Source: Noviherbaspirillum pedocola (GTDB taxonomy: Bacteria; Pseudomonadota; Gammaproteobacteria; Burkholderiales; Burkholderiaceae_D). Taken from it: 64,000 bases of DNA. The notes beneath the pieces are model-generated. The model ran no database searches and was not told the origin of the DNA. It saw nothing but the letters and a program-made list of their open reading frames with translations. A program made the translations under genes and the position numbers. Shown here piece after piece: positions 9,458 through 19,338 of this stretch. Location of the stretch: positions 248,001-312,000 of the forward strand of contig NZ_JAEPBG010000005.1 of the NCBI RefSeq assembly GCF_016632335.1, given 5' to 3'. How positions within the stretch are numbered: position 1 is the first letter of the stretch; every line of letters starts with the position of its first letter.

Positions 9458-10723
9458 ATGAAACGCGGTTTTTACACCATCATGGCGGCGCAGTTCTTTT
9501 CTTCGCTCGCCGACAATGCTCTGCTGATCGCAGCCATTTCGATGCTGGCGACGATGCATGCACCGGCCTGGATGACGCCGCTTCTGAAGCTGTTCTTCGT
9601 GCTGTCCTATGTGTTGCTGGCCGCCTTCGTCGGCGCCTTCGCCGACGGCATGCCGAAGGGGCGAGTGATGTTCATCACGAATCTCATCAAGGTAGGCGGC
9701 TGCGCGATGATGCTTGCCGGCGTGCATCCTCTGCTGGCCTATGCAATCGTCGGTTTCGGCGCGGCTGCCTATTCGCCTGCCAAATACGGCATTCTCACCG
9801 AACTCCTGCCTCCGGAACGCCTGGTTGAAGCCAATGGCTGGATCGAAGGCCTGACGGTGGCCTCAATCATTCTCGGCACCGTCATGGGCGGCGCGCTGGT
9901 CAATCCGAAGATATCCCAGGCGCTGCTGAACATGGACATGCCGCTCATCGATACCGGCATCGACACGCCTATAGAGGCAGCGCTGTGCGTCATTGTCGGC
10001 GCCTATATGATTGCCGCAATCTTCAATCTGCGCATTCCCGACACCGGCGCCCGCTACAGCGACCAGGCACATAATCCGGTGCGCCTGATTGTGGATTTTG
10101 CCAGCTGCTTCCAGAGGCTGTGGGCGGACAAGCTTGGCCAGATTTCGCTGGCGATCACCACGCTGTTCTGGGGCGCGGGCGCAACCCTGCAGTTCATCGT
10201 GCTGAAATGGGCCGAACGTTCGCTGCACATGCCGCTCGACCGTGCCGCGATCCTGCAGGGCGTGGTGGCCATAGGCGTGGCGCTTGGCGCGGTCGCCGCC
10301 GCCCGCTTCGTGCCGCTGAGTCGCTCGCTGTCAGTCATGCCGCTCGGCGTCATCATGGGCCTGGTGGTAATGCTGATGACGGTGGTGCATACCGCCTGGA
10401 TCGCCTACATCCTCCTGATCATCATCGGCGCGCTGTCGGGCTTTTTTGTGGTGCCGATGAATGCCCTGCTGCAGCATCGCGGCCACGTACTGATGAGCGC
10501 CGGCCATTCGATCGCGGTGCAGAACTTCAATGAGAACCTGTCGGTGCTGACCATGCTGGTGCTGTATGCGCTGATGGTGAAGGTCAATATGAACGTTAAC
10601 CTGGTGATCATCCTGTTCGGCGGCTTCGTTGCCGGCACGATGCTGCTGGTAATGCGCCGGCATGCGTATAACCAGAAACGGTACAACTCGATGGCGCTGA
10701 TTACCGAACATCGACAGCATTGA
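9458..10723 (+). CDS. lplT: lysophospholipid transporter LplT
   Basis: Major-facilitator-type inner-membrane flippase of 421 residues with about 12 hydrophobic segments; it brings lysophospholipids back to the cytoplasmic leaflet for reacylation. Recognisable by MAAQFFSSLADNALLIAAI at the N-terminus and GFGAAAYSPAKYGILTELLP in the loop after TM4. Divergent from alr. In this window it stands alone, without the Aas acyltransferase it is paired with in enterobacteria. Confidence 0.92.
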   Translation: MKRGFYTIMAAQFFSSLADNALLIAAISMLATMHAPAWMTPLLKLFFVLSYVLLAAFVGAFADGMPKGRVMFITNLIKVGGCAMMLAGVHPLLAYAIVGFGAAAYSPAKYGILTELLPPERLVEANGWIEGLTVASIILGTVMGGALVNPKISQALLNMDMPLIDTGIDTPIEAALCVIVGAYMIAAIFNLRIPDTGARYSDQAHNPVRLIVDFASCFQRLWADKLGQISLAITTLFWGAGATLQFIVLKWAERSLHMPLDRAAILQGVVAIGVALGAVAAARFVPLSRSLSVMPLGVIMGLVVMLMTVVHTAWIAYILLIIIGALSGFFVVPMNALLQHRGHVLMSAGHSIAVQNFNENLSVLTMLVLYALMVKVNMNVNLVIILFGGFVAGTMLLVMRRHAYNQKRYNSMALITEHRQH

Positions 10724-10739
10724 TTTCCGCCGGATTAGC

Positions 10740-10802
10740 GTAGGGTGGGCGCAGCCCACGCTGTCAGCCGCCGAACAAGCGCGTGGGCTGCGCCCACCCT
10801 AC
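10740..10802. repeat. 63-bp palindromic intergenic repeat, copy 2
   Basis: Same 21-base arms and length as the copy at 6723-6785, with a few changed bases in the spacer and a better-matched right arm. It sits between the converging lplT and the DUF1853 gene, so it may act as a bidirectional terminator hairpin. Confidence 0.85.
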
Positions 10803-10823
10803 GGCGACTGCGCCTGCCTCGTC

Positions 10824-11795
10824 TCACTCCACTGCCGCCACCCGCGCATGCGCCCGCTCGCTCCAGCCTTCGGGCACGATGAAACCGCGATCGACTTCCA
10901 ACGCCGCGTCGCCCTCCGCTTCCATGAGCGCCACCAGCACAGGCATGCGCTCGCGCGCGAATTCCGCTGCCAGCAAACCTTCGAGCTCGTCGCGTCCCAG
11001 CGTATCGGCGAGTGCGGCGCGCGCCGGCGCCAGCCAGGACAGCCGCGGCAGTATGCAATAGGATCGCGCCTGGGAGAGCTGGCCGATGCCGCACCAGAAA
11101 CCATGGCAATGCCCCGGCGCGACGCCGCCGGAGGGCAGCTTTGGCCGCTGGCCGACATGGTAGAAAAGCCAGCCTCGCACCAGAGCCTGCGCCGCATGCA
11201 CTGGCTGCGGCAGCAGCGGCTGTGCCGCGGGATGGGCCGACAGCGCCAACTGGCGGTCGAATATCTTGTGGATCTTGGCGCCCAGGCTGTCGGCCAGGTT
11301 CGGACCGACGAAGTAATCGGCTTCGCACTGCCGCACATCGCGCCGCGCCGGCGCCTGCAACAGATAGAACTTGGTCGCAAATTCCCAGTGCAGCAGGTCT
11401 GCACCTTCGCGCACCAGGAAGTCGAATTCGCCGATGGTGCGGCCATCGCCATCACGCACCTGCAGATTGCGCGCGGCCAGGATGCCGAGATGCTCGAGAT
11501 AGACGGCGAGCAGGTTTTCCGCATAGCGGCCAAGTCGAGCGAACGGACGCAAGGCCAGGCGCCGATGCAGTTCTTGTGGATTGGCATCCAGCGCATGCAG
11601 CCAGTCGCGCGCGCGATCGCCGGCATCAGGCGGCAGGCTGGCGATGCGCCCGGCCCAGGGACCTTCGGCATTGTCGAGCAGATCAGGCGCGTCGATCAGC
11701 CAGGCCAGCGCGCGCACATGCGGATCGCGCAAGCCGGCCCAGCGTCGATGAAAGCGCTGCTGGAAGCTCTCCGCGGGCTCAGCCGCGGCCGGCAT
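10824..11795 (-). CDS. DUF1853 family protein
   Basis: Conserved protein of unknown function, 323 residues, recognised as DUF1853 by the pattern LLHWEFATKFYL, a PD-(D/E)xK-like EFDFLVREG strand before it, and FVGPNLADSLGAKI after it. The acidic EFDFLV plus E-x-K arrangement suggests a nuclease-like fold, but this is inference. It is the last gene of tsaB-rimI-udg-DUF1853; its start overlaps the end of the glycosylase gene by 17 bases. Cytoplasmic, no signal peptide. Confidence 0.85.
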   Translation of the reverse strand: MPAAAEPAESFQQRFHRRWAGLRDPHVRALAWLIDAPDLLDNAEGPWAGRIASLPPDAGDRARDWLHALDANPQELHRRLALRPFARLGRYAENLLAVYLEHLGILAARNLQVRDGDGRTIGEFDFLVREGADLLHWEFATKFYLLQAPARRDVRQCEADYFVGPNLADSLGAKIHKIFDRQLALSAHPAAQPLLPQPVHAAQALVRGWLFYHVGQRPKLPSGGVAPGHCHGFWCGIGQLSQARSYCILPRLSWLAPARAALADTLGRDELEGLLAAEFARERMPVLVALMEAEGDAALEVDRGFIVPEGWSERAHARVAAVE

Positions 11796-12594
11796 AGGCT
11801 TCCATCGCCAGGCAAAGATCAGCCCAGGACTTGCTCTTCTCGGTGAGTTTGCGCAGCAGATAGGCCGGATGGTAGGTCACCACCAGGGGCAGGTCGCCGT
11901 AATGAAAGATCTGGCCGCGCAGCTTGCCCACCGGACTATCCGGCGGCAAGCCGAGCAGGTAGACCGCGGCGGTCTTGCCGAGCGCCACCAGCACCGTCGG
12001 CTGGATCAGCTCGATCTGGCGCTGCAGATACGGCATGCAGGCCATCGCTTCGTCCGGCGCGGGCGGGCGATCCTTGCCCTCGCTGTCGGTCGGGCGGCAT
12101 TTCACCACGTTGGCAATGTAAGCATTGTCCTCGCGCGACAGGCCCATCGCCCCAAGCATGTTGTCGAGCAGCTTGCCGGCCGGGCCAACGAAAGGCAGGC
12201 CCTGCTTGTCTTCATTGCGGCCCGGACCTTCCCCGATGAACATCCATTTGGCGCGCTTGTCGCCGACGCCGAAGACGGTTTTCGTGCGCGACTCGCACAG
12301 CCGGCATTTCACGCAACCAGCGACTGCGTTTTCCAGTTCCGCCCAATTCATCTGCGCGACGATCGATGCGTCCGGCGCAGCGCCACCGGCTGCGAGTGGC
12401 ACCTGAGTCGCCATTTCGACCGAAATGCCCGCCTGATTCGTCTCGGGTGCCTCGGGTACCTCAGCCGCTTCAAACAGCGCCGGCTGCGCCTCATCAGCAG
12501 CCGACTGCGCTGCGGCGGCCGGTTTGCGCTGGCGCCAGACCGGCCCCAATCCCATCTCCACGAGCATCTGCTCGCGCCGCGATGGCTTGCTCAT
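11779..12594 (-). CDS. uracil-DNA glycosylase, family 4 type
   Basis: Removes uracil from DNA; 271 residues with an N-terminal extension of about 90 residues, poorly conserved and Ala/Glu-rich, before the catalytic core. The core has four-cysteine iron-sulfur ligands (CVKCRLCE and two later Cys), the uracil pocket GEGPGRNEDKQGLPFVGPAG, and the C-terminal motif VVTYHPAYLLR. The start overlaps the rimI stop as ATGA. Confidence 0.92.
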   Translation of the reverse strand: MSKPSRREQMLVEMGLGPVWRQRKPAAAAQSAADEAQPALFEAAEVPEAPETNQAGISVEMATQVPLAAGGAAPDASIVAQMNWAELENAVAGCVKCRLCESRTKTVFGVGDKRAKWMFIGEGPGRNEDKQGLPFVGPAGKLLDNMLGAMGLSREDNAYIANVVKCRPTDSEGKDRPPAPDEAMACMPYLQRQIELIQPTVLVALGKTAAVYLLGLPPDSPVGKLRGQIFHYGDLPLVVTYHPAYLLRKLTEKSKSWADLCLAMEAYAGRG

Positions 12595-13058
12595 AGCTTG
12601 AACCTCATCACAATCGCATCCTCGCGGGTGTTGTTTGGCGCCGGGTAATACTTGCGCCGCGTGCCGATGCGCTTGTAGCCGTAACGCTCGTAGATGGCCA
12701 GCGCGCGAGCGTTCGACGGACGGACTTCCAGCAGGATCGAAGCCATGTCATGCGCCCGGGCGCAGGCTTCGACATGCTCCAGCAGCGCTAGGCCATATCC
12801 CCTGCCATGCAAGGCTGGATCAACCGTGATGTTCAGCAGATGCGCTTCGTCAATGATCATCAGCATCAGGAAGTAACCGACCAGGCGGCCGTCGTCGCGA
12901 CCGACCCGGCAGAAATAGCCGCTGCGAATCGAGTCATTGAAATTGCCGGCGCTCCAGGGAAACGGATAAGCGGCAAGCTCGATCTGCATGACGTCATCGA
13001 CATCGACTTCGCGCATGCGTTCGAACTTCAGCGTTTCAGGACTCGCCCGGGCATTCAT
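12591..13058 (-). CDS. rimI: ribosomal protein S18 alanine N-acetyltransferase RimI
   Basis: GNAT-fold acetyltransferase, 155 residues. The acetyl-CoA loop appears as VDPALHGRGYGLALLEH, followed by LEVRPSNARALAIYERYGYKR, the usual RimI signature. Located directly behind tsaB with a 4-base ATGA overlap, a conserved gene pair in proteobacteria. Confidence 0.94.
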   Translation of the reverse strand: MNARASPETLKFERMREVDVDDVMQIELAAYPFPWSAGNFNDSIRSGYFCRVGRDDGRLVGYFLMLMIIDEAHLLNITVDPALHGRGYGLALLEHVEACARAHDMASILLEVRPSNARALAIYERYGYKRIGTRRKYYPAPNNTREDAIVMRFKL

Positions 13059-13744
13059 GCCGCATTCCCCGCGAGGCGCTCGGCCGTGGTCAGCGCGACC
13101 TTGTTGCGCAGGTAGATTGGCTGCGCGGCTTCGGGCGTCACGGTTTCACCGCGCGCGTAAGCTTCGCGCGCCAGCGTCGCGACCTGTGCCGCATGCGGCA
13201 TGATGTCGGCAGCCGCGCCGAAGCCGAAATCGATGCCGGAAAACTGCGGCGCATAGACCGACAGCGCGTTGCCGCAAGCCAGCACCTGGCCCTGCGGCGC
13301 GACCGCCTCGGGCCGCGCCAGCGCAGGCTCGCAGACTGCGCGCCATATGCCATCGAAACGGTATTGCGCCCAGTACACCTCGCCCATGCGCGCATCCAGC
13401 AGGCAGAGCGCATCGACCGCGCCGCTGCGTTCCCGGCCGGCTTCGGCCATGGCCAGCAGGCTGATGATCGGCACCACTGGCAGGCCGGCGCCGTAAGCCA
13501 GGCCCTGGGCAATGCCGCAGCCGGTGCGCACGCCGGTAAAGGATCCGGGGCCGGCGCCAAAGGCGATGGCGTCGCAGTCGGCCAGGCGGATGCCGGCCTC
13601 CGCAAGCAGCGACTGCACCATGGGCAGGATGTTCTGGGAATGTGTTTGTACCGAAGGCGCTTCGCGCAACAGCAGCTGTTTGCCATGCAACAGCGCGGCG
13701 GAGGCCAGTTCGGTCGTGGTTTCTATCGCGAGGATCGTAGGCAT
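13055..13744 (-). CDS. tsaB: tRNA threonylcarbamoyladenosine protein TsaB
   Basis: ASKHA-fold partner of TsaD and TsaE in t6A37 modification of ANN-decoding tRNAs, 229 residues. Motifs: ILAIETTTELASAAL at the N-terminus, THSQNILPMVQ, and AFGAGPGSFTGVRTG. First gene of its operon, divergent from the thioredoxin-like gene with a 56-base spacer that must hold both promoters. Confidence 0.95.
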   Translation of the reverse strand: MPTILAIETTTELASAALLHGKQLLLREAPSVQTHSQNILPMVQSLLAEAGIRLADCDAIAFGAGPGSFTGVRTGCGIAQGLAYGAGLPVVPIISLLAMAEAGRERSGAVDALCLLDARMGEVYWAQYRFDGIWRAVCEPALARPEAVAPQGQVLACGNALSVYAPQFSGIDFGFGAAADIMPHAAQVATLAREAYARGETVTPEAAQPIYLRNKVALTTAERLAGNAA

Positions 13745-13800
13745 TTCGCTATTTTACCGTTAGAGCGAGCCCGCACCGCCCTGCGGTAGAATGCCCGCCC

Positions 13801-14232
13801 ATGAGCTGCCTAACCCTGGAAACCGATAACCGCTCCGACATCCTGGAAGCCATTGCCGGCGATCGCTGGATCGTCGCCTGCCTGTGCGCCGCTTGGTGCG
13901 ATGTGTGCCGCCAGTACCGCCCGAGCTTCGAGGAACTGGCAGCGCGCCACCCCGACAAGCAATTCCTCTGGATCGATGTCGAAGACCAGGCCGACGTGGT
14001 CGGTGAACTCGATGTCGAGAATTTCCCCACCATCCTGATCCAGCGCGACGATATCGTCGCCTTCTACGGCACGATGCTGCCTGAAGCGCGCCAGCTGCAT
14101 CGCCTGATCGAAGCGCAGACCGAGCGCTCCGCCGACGAGCTCCTGGCCGAAGCGCAGTCCAGCAGCGAGCGCCGCCAGTGGCAGGACGACTGCAATCTGC
14201 GCAGCCTCCTTGCAGACAGCCTGGAAGCCTGA
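13801..14232 (+). CDS. thioredoxin-family protein with CDVC active site
   Basis: Small cytoplasmic protein of 143 residues with a thioredoxin fold: AAWCDVCRQY near residue 30 and the cis-proline loop NFPTILI near residue 80. The last 40 residues form a charged helical tail absent from TrxA. The active site CDVC differs from canonical CGPC, so a specialised disulfide or peroxide role is possible. Stands alone in front of the convergent channel gene. Confidence 0.85.
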   Translation: MSCLTLETDNRSDILEAIAGDRWIVACLCAAWCDVCRQYRPSFEELAARHPDKQFLWIDVEDQADVVGELDVENFPTILIQRDDIVAFYGTMLPEARQLHRLIEAQTERSADELLAEAQSSSERRQWQDDCNLRSLLADSLEA

Positions 14233-14242
14233 GCCCGACCGA

Positions 14243-16696
14243 TTATTTCGGTGCTGCGCTGTTGGCCTGGCGCAGCGCAGTATCGATCTCCGTGGTCAGG
14301 TCGCTGCGCACCTCCATCCAGCTGTCCAGCGCGTCGGTCCAGGCGCGCAATTCGAATTCGATCTGATCGATCGCCCGCCGCACGAACAGCACTTCCGGCG
14401 CCGGCGACTCCAGCACTTCCTTGTGGCGACGCGCGACCTCCATCACGATCTCGCGCGCGCGCACTGCGTCCGCATCCGGTTTCAGGATCACCGGCACCGA
14501 GATCTGCCGGTGCCCGTTCGACAGCGTCCAGTTGATCACCTTGTCGGAAATCAGCTTGCCGTTCGGAATGATCACTTCGGAGCCGGCAGTGCTGCGCATG
14601 ACGCTGGCCCGGATGCCGATACGCTCGACCCGGCCGGTCTGGCCATCGACTTCGATGGTGTCGCCGACCTTGATCGGCCGCTCGAACAGCACGATCAGGC
14701 CGGAAATGAAATTGTTCACGATGTTCTGCAAACCGAAGCCGATGCCGACGCTGAAGGCGCCAGCCAGGATTGTGAACTTGGTCATGTCCACGCCGATGGC
14801 GCCGAGCGCGATGACGATGCCGGTCAGCAGAATCGCATAGTGCACTACCCGCTTGATCGCATACGGCAAACCGCGCTCGAGCCGCAGGTTAGGAAAGATT
14901 TCCTCGTCCAGCACGAAACGCACGAAGCGCGACAGCAGGAAGGTGATCCACAAGGTCAGCGCAAAACTGACGAGGTCGCTCACTGCCGGATGCATCGAGC
15001 CGATCGGCAACTTCGCATCCCACCATTCGGTGCCGACATTGAGCAGCGCGCTACCCACGCCGAGCGCGCGCAGCGTCAGCCACAGCCAGGTCAGGAAGGC
15101 GACCGCGCGCAGCGCACGCTCGGCGCGACGCAGCAGCAAGGGGGCATGGCGCTTGGCCATGCCGAGCAGCGATAGCGGCGGCATGCACAGGAGCGCGTGC
15201 AGCAATGCCACGCCGATGCCCGTCAGCAGATGGGCAAGGATGCCGGCATAGGCGGAAAACAGCGCCGTCGTGGCCAGCATGTCGGCCAGGCGCGCGTAGC
15301 CGACGATGTCGCCGACAAGCGCCAGCAGGAATGCCGCCACGCCGACCCAGGCGGCGCTGCGCAGCAGGCGCAAACCGGGCAGCTGCGCTTCGCGGTGAAA
15401 GCGACGCAGCATCCACGACAGCGCCAGCAGAAACAGCAGGCATTCCAGCGCCAGGGCCCAGCGCCAGAGCGACGGCGCCGGCGCCAGCAGGCTGCGAAGG
15501 CGGTCCAAAACATAGAAACCGGTCACTGTGCCCATCACCGGCGTCCAGTCGCGCCAGCCGGCGCGCTTCACGAACACCAGGGTCGGCACCGCCGAAAGCA
15601 CGCCGGCAACGATCCAGAACGAACGCGGCGCGCGCGGATAGTAAAGCGCCAGGAACAGCAGGCTGATCAGCAGCGCGCTCACCACGGGCATGTCGAACAC
15701 CCTGGCGCTGTGCTGCAGGATGGCGTCGTCCTTTCCGAGCCGGCGCACCCGGGAACGCATCGCCATCAGCAGCCCGGTGAAAGCGACTACCAGTGCCGCG
15801 TGCAGCGCGAAATTGCGGCCGTATTCGGACACATAGCGGCTCAGCGCCCCCGCCTCCCCGTAGCTGCCGGCGTTTTCTCCGGCCAATCGGCGCGCCTGCG
15901 GCGACATGGGGTCTGTCGTCCACAGCGGGGCGCTGTCGCGATAGAACAGCCGCGCCGTGGCCCGCTCCTCGGCCTCGGTCAGCGTCGCGGTCGATTGCGC
16001 GGCGCGCGCGCCGATGTCGGCCGCCTGGCTCTGCAACGCCAGCAGCCGGCTGCGCCTTCGCTGCAGGTCCTGCTCGGCCTTGCCGATTTCACTCAGCACG
16101 CCGTTGATGCGATCCACGAGCTGCGCCGGCGCGTTCGCGCTCGCAGCGGCGTCGCGCGTGGCTTGCCAAGTGGCCTTCAGTTTGCCGAGATCAGCGTCGT
16201 CACGGTCCAGGCGCGACAGTGCGCGGCCGAGATCGCGGGTAATGCCGGTAGCGCGCGTCTGCAAATCGCGCCATTCCGTCCCAAGGCTGCGCAATGCATC
16301 CAGCGGCGTATTGCGGCCGTAGAGCTGGCCCATCTCGAGATTGCGCGTCGTCACATCGCGCTGCAGCTCGGGCAGCGCTTCGCTAGCATTGTCGAGCGCA
16401 TCGCCGCTGCTGTCGCGGTTCTGCAGGCGCCGCACCTGGGCGATCGCTGCCTCGGACTGCACAGCCACTTCGGCCAGGGCCACCGGCGTTGGCGCTTCCG
16501 GTTTGGCCGGCGCCGTCTCCTTCGCCGGCGGGGTTTGCGCCAGAGCGGCTGGCGCGGGTGTCAGGCCGGCGAACAACAGGCTGAGCATCAGGACACGGAC
16601 GAGGCGGGATGCGGCGGGGGAACGCGCGACGCGCGCGAAGGCGGGAAGAAAAAGCTTCCGAAGAAGGACGGATGGTGAATCGAACGAACCGGGCAT
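14243..16696 (-). CDS. mechanosensitive ion channel family protein with DUF3772 domain
   Basis: Large MscS/MscK-type channel, 817 residues. Signal peptide ending APAALAQ, a long periplasmic helical DUF3772 region (residues about 60-290), roughly ten membrane segments, then the MscS pore and beta domain with FISGLIVLFERPIKVGDTIE and VRSTAGSEVIIPNGKLIS-type loops (here MRSTAGSEVIIPNGKLIS). The ATG at 16696 is supported by AGGAGGAA ten bases upstream; the frame stays open to 16837 without a site. Role: release of solutes on hypo-osmotic shock, by family. Confidence 0.9.
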   Translation of the reverse strand: MPGSFDSPSVLLRKLFLPAFARVARSPAASRLVRVLMLSLLFAGLTPAPAALAQTPPAKETAPAKPEAPTPVALAEVAVQSEAAIAQVRRLQNRDSSGDALDNASEALPELQRDVTTRNLEMGQLYGRNTPLDALRSLGTEWRDLQTRATGITRDLGRALSRLDRDDADLGKLKATWQATRDAAASANAPAQLVDRINGVLSEIGKAEQDLQRRRSRLLALQSQAADIGARAAQSTATLTEAEERATARLFYRDSAPLWTTDPMSPQARRLAGENAGSYGEAGALSRYVSEYGRNFALHAALVVAFTGLLMAMRSRVRRLGKDDAILQHSARVFDMPVVSALLISLLFLALYYPRAPRSFWIVAGVLSAVPTLVFVKRAGWRDWTPVMGTVTGFYVLDRLRSLLAPAPSLWRWALALECLLFLLALSWMLRRFHREAQLPGLRLLRSAAWVGVAAFLLALVGDIVGYARLADMLATTALFSAYAGILAHLLTGIGVALLHALLCMPPLSLLGMAKRHAPLLLRRAERALRAVAFLTWLWLTLRALGVGSALLNVGTEWWDAKLPIGSMHPAVSDLVSFALTLWITFLLSRFVRFVLDEEIFPNLRLERGLPYAIKRVVHYAILLTGIVIALGAIGVDMTKFTILAGAFSVGIGFGLQNIVNNFISGLIVLFERPIKVGDTIEVDGQTGRVERIGIRASVMRSTAGSEVIIPNGKLISDKVINWTLSNGHRQISVPVILKPDADAVRAREIVMEVARRHKEVLESPAPEVLFVRRAIDQIEFELRAWTDALDSWMEVRSDLTTEIDTALRQANSAAPK

Positions 16697-16893
16697 CAGG
16701 CGATGTTCCTCCTGGACAAAAGGGCATTCTAGTGACGGCCACGCCGGGACCAGTGCGTCTCGATCAACAAGCCTGCATTTGCGCACCGGGACGCGGCGCC
16801 ACCCCTTTTGCGCCGCCGCGTTCCGACTTGCGTACAATGTCGCCTTCGTCGTCAGCGGGAGCGCCTCCCGCGCCTCATTGAATCCAGCACACC

Positions 16894-17793
16894 ATGAAGT
16901 GGACCATTGTCGCCATCTACGTTCTCTCCATCCTGCACATCCATTTCCGCGGCAGGGTGCGGCTGCCGGTCTTCCGCCAGCTCTTCGACCATTCCTCGGT
17001 CGTCGCGCCGCTGAATACCTTCATGCATGCGCTGTCCGGCGTGCCGCTGACCCCCTTCCTGCCGACGAGCCGCTTTCCCGATCTGCTGCCGCTGGAACAG
17101 AACTGGCAAATGATCCGGGCCGAAGCGCTGAACCTGATCGAGATGCAGAAGATCAAGGCTGCGGAAAAGAATAACGACGCCGGCTTCAATTCCTTCTTCA
17201 AGGAAGGCTGGAAGCGCTTCTACCTGAAGTGGTATGACGCCAGCCATCCATCGGCCGAGGCGCTGTGCCCGAACACCGTGGCGCTGCTGAAGACGATTCC
17301 GAATGTGAAGGCAGCAATGTTCGCAGAGCTGCCGCCGGGCGCGAAGCTGAACCGCCACCGCGATCCGTACGCCGGTTCGCTGCGCTACCACCTTGGCCTG
17401 GTAACGCCGAACAGCGACCGCTGCTTCATCGACGTCGATGGCGAACGCTACAGCTGGCGCGATGGCCAGGGCGTGATCTTCGATGAAACCTATCTGCACT
17501 GGGCCAAGAACGCCAGCGATCAGAACCGCATCATCCTGTTCTGCGATATCGAGCGGCCGATGCGCTTCCGCTGGGCGCAGAAGATCAACAAGTGGCTGGG
17601 CAAGACCCTGATGACCGCGGCCAGCTCGCCCAACGATACCGGCGACCAGACCGGCGGCATCAACAAGCTGTTCCGCGTCGTCTTTCACATCGGCCGCTAC
17701 CGCCGCCGCTTCAAGGCCTGGAACAAGACCGTCTACCAGATCACCCGGCTGGCGCTGATCGGCGGCATCGCGGCCTGGATCATCTTCGGCTGA
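16894..17793 (+). CDS. lpxO: lipid A hydroxylase LpxO-like (aspartyl/asparaginyl beta-hydroxylase family)
   Basis: Fe(II)/2-oxoglutarate dioxygenase of 299 residues with an N-terminal membrane anchor (VAIYVLSILHI) and a hydrophobic C-terminal end. Iron ligands are seen in KLNRHRDPYAGSLRYHLGL and in DETYLHWAKN; the 2-oxoglutarate-binding Arg follows in NRIILFCDIERP. LpxO 2-hydroxylates a secondary acyl chain of lipid A at the cytoplasmic face of the inner membrane. Length and both membrane segments match the family. Confidence 0.88.
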   Translation: MKWTIVAIYVLSILHIHFRGRVRLPVFRQLFDHSSVVAPLNTFMHALSGVPLTPFLPTSRFPDLLPLEQNWQMIRAEALNLIEMQKIKAAEKNNDAGFNSFFKEGWKRFYLKWYDASHPSAEALCPNTVALLKTIPNVKAAMFAELPPGAKLNRHRDPYAGSLRYHLGLVTPNSDRCFIDVDGERYSWRDGQGVIFDETYLHWAKNASDQNRIILFCDIERPMRFRWAQKINKWLGKTLMTAASSPNDTGDQTGGINKLFRVVFHIGRYRRRFKAWNKTVYQITRLALIGGIAAWIIFG

Positions 17794-17817
17794 ACGCTGC
17801 CCTCTTCCTTCAACTCC

Positions 17818-18840
17818 TTACGGAATCAGCACCGCGGCGCCGTCAAAGGCGCCGCTGCGCAAGGCTTCCAGCGCCTCGTTGGCCTGCGCCAGCGGATACG
17901 GTACCGGCGAGGTATGGATCTCCATGTCCGCGATCGCGGCAAAGAATGCAGCGCCATCCTCGCGCGTCAGGTTCGCCACCGAGCACAGGCTGCGTTCGCC
18001 CCAGAGCAAGGCATACGGGAACGACGGAATATCGCTCATGTGTATGCCGGCGCACACCACCACACCGCCCTTGCGCACCGCAGCCAGCGCCTGCGGCACC
18101 AGCGCGCCGGCCGGCGCAAAGATGATGGCCGCATCGAGTTCGGCCGGCGCGCGCGCACCGGCGTCCCCTGCCCAATGCACGCCAAGGCTGAGCGCGAACT
18201 GCTGCGAACGATCGTCACCCGGACGCGTATAGGCGAACACTTCCCGGCCCTGCCGCAGCGCGAACTGCGCAATGATGTGCGCGGCCGCGCCGAAACCGTA
18301 GAGCCCGATGCGGTGCGCAGCGCCGGCAAGACGATAGGCGCGATAGCCGATGAGCCCGGCGCAGAGCAGCGGCGCGGCATGCAGATCATCGATGGCATCC
18401 GGCAGGCGCAGGCAATAACGGGCATCGGCGAGCGCGTATTCGGCATAGCCGCCATCGCGGTCGTAGCCGGTGAAGGTCGGCGCATCGCACAGGTTTTCGC
18501 GCTGCGCCGTGCAGTACGGGCAGATGCCGCAGGTTCCGCCCAGCCAGGGCACGCCGACGCGATCGCCGTGTGTGAACGTCGCTACAGTGCTGCCCAGCTC
18601 CTCTATCCGCCCGACGATCTGATGCCCCGGAACCAGCGGACTGCGCCGTGACGGCAGTTCGCCATCCACGATGTGCAGATCGGTGCGGCACACGCCGCAG
18701 GCGCTCACACGGATCAGGACTTCATGCGCTGCCGGCCGCGGCACTGGCAGCAAGGCGGCGCGCAAGGGCATGCGCGGCTGATCGAGCACCATTGCAGCCA
18801 TCAGCTGCGGCCTTGATGCTTTGGGCATTTCCGTATTCAT
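17818..18840 (-). CDS. zinc-dependent alcohol dehydrogenase
   Basis: MDR-superfamily dehydrogenase, 340 residues. Catalytic zinc ligands: Cys in ACGVCRTDLH and His in LVPGHQIVG. Structural zinc lobe: CGICPYCTAQRENLC with four Cys. The nucleotide-binding glycine motif is unusual, IGLYGFGAAAH. It resembles the AdhA-type enzymes that act on primary alcohols. Single gene converging on lpxO. Confidence 0.88.
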   Translation of the reverse strand: MNTEMPKASRPQLMAAMVLDQPRMPLRAALLPVPRPAAHEVLIRVSACGVCRTDLHIVDGELPSRRSPLVPGHQIVGRIEELGSTVATFTHGDRVGVPWLGGTCGICPYCTAQRENLCDAPTFTGYDRDGGYAEYALADARYCLRLPDAIDDLHAAPLLCAGLIGYRAYRLAGAAHRIGLYGFGAAAHIIAQFALRQGREVFAYTRPGDDRSQQFALSLGVHWAGDAGARAPAELDAAIIFAPAGALVPQALAAVRKGGVVVCAGIHMSDIPSFPYALLWGERSLCSVANLTREDGAAFFAAIADMEIHTSPVPYPLAQANEALEALRSGAFDGAAVLIP

Positions 18841-19338
18841 GGGTGCTCCCGCTCCGAACCCGGCGACAGCTCACAGGCTAGGACAAGCCGGCCGCAAACC
18901 CTTGCGCCAGCCCAAGCGGCAAAAACTTGATCAACGAGCTCGGTAGCGCAGGTGAGGAATTTCACGCGCAAACCGCACAAACCGGCGCTTTCGCGGGAAC
19001 GAATACGCTGCACTTGCAGCCAGCCAAGCCGGATGCCCGAAAGCGTTGCCCGGCGCGGCGACTATGCATTTTCCGGCCATGCTTTGCGCCTGCCTGGAGC
19101 GATTCGAAGCGAGTGCGGCTGTCAATTTTTCCGACAAGGCGGCGCGAAGATCTTTCAAAGACGAAGGCATGGGAACGCGACGCCATCCATTTCGATCGTC
19201 TGACCGGGAAACGCAGATTTTTCGTTCCCAAGCAGGTCGATATTCGCATTATTGGTCGCTTGTCGCGCGCCCTTACAAAATAGCGCCAGCTACGCCGCCG
19301 CATCTTTGTAAACCGCTGAATTCACTGACTTTCACATT
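18841..19338. other. non-coding upstream region of the PEP-CTERM gene
   Basis: About 500 bases without a convincing gene; short open frames on both strands lack ribosome sites and family features. It contains TTACAAA (19273-19279) and the inverted TTTGTAA (19305-19311), 25 bases apart and 30-65 bases ahead of a sigma-54 promoter, a plausible enhancer site for an activator such as the PrsR-type regulators linked to PEP-CTERM genes. Confidence 0.5.
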